Source: CACEUX01 sp964404235
GTDB taxonomy: Bacteria > Fidelibacterota > Marinisomatia > Marinisomatales > UBA1611
DNA length: 7,201 nucleotides
NCBI GenBank assembly: GCA_964404235.1
Contig: CAYOJL010000090.1
Coordinates: 1 to 7,201 of the forward strand
Reading direction: 5' to 3'
Shown here: positions 5,571 through 7,201 of the stretch, piece by piece
Numbering within the stretch: the first letter of the stretch is position 1
Layout: each line of letters opens with the position of its first letter
Translations under genes and position numbers: made by a program
Notes under the pieces: generated by a model
Told to the model about the DNA's origin: nothing
What the model saw: the letters and a program-made list of their open reading frames with translations, nothing else
Databases searched by the model: none

Positions 5571-6114
5571 TACGATCAAATATAGTTTAGGAGCATTTTC
5601 TATAATTGTTCTGTTATTCTTATACAATCAAAGTTCTCAAAGCTCATATGATCTGAAGGGAAAACCTATTTTCTCGGGACAAAAAGAAGAAGTTTTTAGA
5701 ATTCTAATTTCCGAAAATGATAAACAAATAGAATTAGTTAGAAAAGATACTACATGGAGCCTTACACAGGAATTGACCTATGCTGTTAAAGACCATCAAA
5801 TAGATAAGATCTTTGATCGTCTACTAAAGGTAGAGCAAGAAATGTTGATCACTACAAAAAGTGAAAAATGGGAAAAATTCGGTGTAGATGATTCCTTGGG
5901 TCGCCATATACAGGTATATGATGAAAATGATAATGAAATCATCCATTATGTTTTTGGTAACTCAGGTCAGGATTGGCAACATAATTATGTAAGACAGAGT
6001 AGGTCTAATGACGTTTATCGGACTAACGATAATGTATATTTTTTATTAAATTCTAATACCACTTATTGGGGTGAAAAGCCCTCAGAAGAAAAACCAGAAG
6101 ATCAAAAGAATTAA
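5563..6114 (+). CDS. DUF4340 domain-containing membrane-anchored protein
   Basis: A 183-residue protein with an N-terminal hydrophobic segment (about 6-21, SLGAFSIIVLLFLY) that probably anchors it in the inner membrane with the rest in the periplasm. The body follows the DUF4340 pattern: a short strand with FRILISENDKQIELVRKD, a TWSL motif (62-65), YAVKDHQIDKIFDRLLKVEQE, the KWEKFGVDDS segment (the family's 'EYGLDDP'-type motif), and a strand-rich end with YVRQSRSNDVYRTNDN. The C-terminal tail KPSEEKPEDQKN is charged and likely disordered. DUF4340 genes are commonly found beside GldG-like genes, so it is probably an accessory subunit of the same complex. Translation is probably coupled through the 8-nt overlap; only a weak AGAGG lies 15 nt upstream. 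It is short for the family, which often carries repeated domains. Confidence 0.85.
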   Translation: MTNTIKYSLGAFSIIVLLFLYNQSSQSSYDLKGKPIFSGQKEEVFRILISENDKQIELVRKDTTWSLTQELTYAVKDHQIDKIFDRLLKVEQEMLITTKSEKWEKFGVDDSLGRHIQVYDENDNEIIHYVFGNSGQDWQHNYVRQSRSNDVYRTNDNVYFLLNSNTTYWGEKPSEEKPEDQKN

Positions 6115-6131
6115 GACTGCATTTGCTTGTT

Positions 6132-6149
6132 ACCCTCCTAGACCCTCCT
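6132..6149 (+). repeat. Tandem ACCCTCCT repeat in the operon 3' UTR
   Basis: ACCCTCCT occurs at 6132-6139 and again at 6142-6149, separated by AG. In the operon mRNA each copy would read CCCUCCU, resembling the anti-Shine-Dalgarno end of 16S rRNA; the second copy continues as CCTCCTTTC, identical to the 9-nt core of a typical 16S 3' end. It lies between the DUF4340 stop and the terminator. Confidence 0.6.
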
Positions 6150-6172
6150 TTCAACCGGCAATGCGGTCATTT

Positions 6173-6206
6173 GATGAGCCTCGTTAATTCGAGGCTTATC
6201 TTTTTT
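6173..6206 (+). terminator. Intrinsic terminator of the ABC operon, directly before the GroES-like gene
   Basis: GATGAGCCTCG (6173-6183) pairs with CGAGGCTTATC (6190-6200) over 11 bp including one G-T pair, with loop TTAATT, followed by TTTTTT (6201-6206). Only AAAT separates the U-tract from the next ATG at 6211. It ends the ATPase-to-DUF4340 transcript and may also gate the gene behind it. Confidence 0.85.
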
Positions 6207-6210
6207 AAAT

Positions 6211-6588
6211 ATGAAAAGTTCTAATAAACAGGTATTAGTTGTTGGCGATCGAGTTTTGGTCAGACCAGATACTGGAGAATCAAAATCTCCTGCAGGATTA
6301 TATTTACCTCCAAGCGTGATCGAGAAGCAAGAAGTTAGAGGTGGTATGGTTGTAGAAGTTGGCCCTGGCATTCCTCTAGGAAGTCCAGATGGTTCTTTCG
6401 AAGAACCATGGAAAGAAAAGAAATCTGATATAAAATATATTCCAACACAGGCTGAAATAGGTGACTATGCTCTTTTTCTTGGTAAAGCTAGTATAGAGAT
6501 AAAGATCGAGGACAAAGATTATTTAATTGTATCACAGTCTGCTATACTTATACTTATCAGAGATGATATAGGCAGGGTATTGGCTTGA
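6211..6588 (+). CDS. GroES-like (Cpn10 family) co-chaperonin, divergent 125-residue form
   Basis: A Cpn10-fold protein that, by homology, would cap a GroEL-type chaperonin in the cytoplasm. VVGDRVLVRPDTGE (10-23) is the Cpn10 N-terminal strand. SKSPAGLYLPPSVIEKQ (24-40) is the mobile-loop region, with LYL in the position of the GroEL-binding IVL tripeptide. RGGMVVEVGPG (43-53) is the conserved roof-side strand, and DYLIVSQSAILILIRD (103-118) matches the C-terminal strand. Canonical GroES is about 97 residues; the excess is mainly residues 54-80 (IPLGSPDGSFEEPWKEKK and following), a segment I associate with a separate GroES-like subfamily. No groEL is adjacent, so this looks like a stand-alone paralogue. 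The ATG sits 4 nt after the operon terminator's U-tract and has no Shine-Dalgarno, yet no later start would keep the fold intact. Confidence 0.85.
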   Translation: MKSSNKQVLVVGDRVLVRPDTGESKSPAGLYLPPSVIEKQEVRGGMVVEVGPGIPLGSPDGSFEEPWKEKKSDIKYIPTQAEIGDYALFLGKASIEIKIEDKDYLIVSQSAILILIRDDIGRVLA

Positions 6589-6601
6589 TTCGTCTACTTA
6601 T

Positions 6602-7201
6602 TTAGTTACTAAAAATATCACTTAATCCTTCGCTTGCCTTTGATCTAATTGTTCGATCATATATGCTAGAAAGGTCAGTGCTTTCAGGATTTATCTCTAT
6701 ACAATATGCACCCATGGATTTTGCTAATTTTGGATAACCAGCCGCTGGCCACACAACTGCACTTGTACCTATACTAATAAAAAGATCGCATTTACCAATG
6801 ATATCAGTTGCTCTCTTCACTGTCTTTTCATTTAGCATATCTTGAAACCAAATAATATCAGGACGAAGCCATCTTCCACAGTCGCAATGTCTTTTATTAT
6901 AATTACCTTGGTCCAGATCTTCAATGATTAACCCCTCTGATTCACATCTCATTCTCCATAAACTACCATGCAGCTCAATGACATTCTTAGAATCAGTCTT
7001 TTGATGCATACCATCAATATTTTGCGTTACTATGTGAATATTTGGATGCCTATTTTGTAAATGAGTAATGATCTCATGTCCTTTATGTGGATTGCATTTA
7101 AGCGCTTCTATTCTTCTTAATTCATGAAAATCTAGTACACCTTCAGGGTTAACTATAAAAGCGGATTCACAGGCATATTCTTCCCACTTATATTCATTCC
7201 A
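6602..7201 (-). CDS. cobB: NAD-dependent protein deacylase, CobB/SIRT5-type sirtuin (N terminus beyond window)
   Basis: Removes acyl groups from lysine side chains using NAD+. The 199 C-terminal residues are visible, continuing open to the right edge. The NAD-binding GAGxSAxSGIPxFR segment (roughly 35-45 residues) is missing because of the window boundary. Motifs, numbered from the first visible residue: TQNIDGMH (59-66), catalytic His in ELHGS (His78), LRPDIIWFQD (112-121, usually WFGE), SIGTSAVVWPAAGYP (143-157) and EINPE (169-173). Alignment by eye with E. coli CobB is gapless around DFHELRR (24-30): the class III Arg is kept (29) but the Tyr position holds His (26). Only Cys86, Cys106 and Cys108 are in the zinc region, so a full Cys4 site is not evident. 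It is convergent with the GroES-like gene, 13 bp apart with no terminator between. Confidence 0.92.
   Translation of the reverse strand, partial: WNEYKWEEYACESAFIVNPEGVLDFHELRRIEALKCNPHKGHEIITHLQNRHPNIHIVTQNIDGMHQKTDSKNVIELHGSLWRMRCESEGLIIEDLDQGNYNKRHCDCGRWLRPDIIWFQDMLNEKTVKRATDIIGKCDLFISIGTSAVVWPAAGYPKLAKSMGAYCIEINPESTDLSSIYDRTIRSKASEGLSDIFSN

Noticed and set aside
6171..6199. Promoter embedded in the operon terminator (TTGATG, 17 nt, GCTTAT) for the GroES-like gene
   Set aside because: The -10 matches only 3 of 6 consensus positions, so it is not supported as a feature, although a start site near 6206 would neatly bypass the hairpin.
6138..6371. 77-codon minus-strand open frame with AGGAGGG-like sequences near its end
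   Set aside because: It is antisense to the GroES-like gene and its terminator, has no recognisable product, and the AGGAGG sequences lie at its end and not before a start.

Overview
The window is A+T-rich bacterial chromosomal DNA, densely packed with short intergenic gaps. The LeuRS N-terminal sequence, the GldA/GldF/GldG-type ABC operon, the DUF481-like outer-membrane protein ending in Phe and the divergent GroES-like protein together suggest a Gram-negative member of the FCB (Bacteroidetes/Chlorobi-type) lineage. A marine Marinimicrobia (SAR406)-like organism is one plausible inference, but nothing here proves a taxon. Strong Shine-Dalgarno sequences (AAGGAG, AAAGGAGAG, GGAGG) argue against a classical SD-poor Bacteroidetes genome.

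Layout: (1) 1-668, minus strand: the 5' quarter of leuS, running off the left edge and interrupted at codon 97 by an in-frame TAG, with the reading frame otherwise intact. (2) 669-728: two tandem minus-strand intrinsic terminators; the U-tract of the second touches the leuS ATG. (3) 730-1737, minus: a predicted outer-membrane beta-barrel protein with a Tyr/Asp-rich insert of about 73 residues carrying YYYTDS-type repeats. (4) 1842-2078, minus: a 78-residue exported protein with a polylysine tail, followed by a bidirectional terminator. (5) 2079-2337: a 259-bp A+T-rich divergent intergenic region with a CRP/FNR-like palindrome. (6) 2338-6114, plus: a four-gene operon of GldA-like ATPase, GldF-like permease, GldG-like auxiliary protein and DUF4340 protein; two of its three junctions are 8-nt ATGANTAA overlaps. 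(7) 6173-6206: an intrinsic terminator whose U-tract ends 4 nt before the next start codon. (8) 6211-6588, plus: a 125-residue GroES-like protein. (9) 6602-7201, minus: the C-terminal 199 residues of a CobB/SIRT5-type sirtuin, convergent with the GroES-like gene and cut by the right edge.

The plus-strand operon should encode one membrane complex: a cytoplasmic ATPase driving an ABC-2-type permease, with two membrane-anchored accessory proteins facing the periplasm. Its substrate cannot be read from the sequence. The two minus-strand envelope genes are separately terminated, but they sit next to each other and have opposite charge (acidic Tyr/Asp loop against Lys-rich tail), so a physical partnership is possible though unproven. 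The most unusual signals are the amber codon in an essential aminoacyl-tRNA synthetase gene, start codons abutting terminators at two separate genes, the polylysine exported protein, and a His in place of the acyl-specificity Tyr in the sirtuin.
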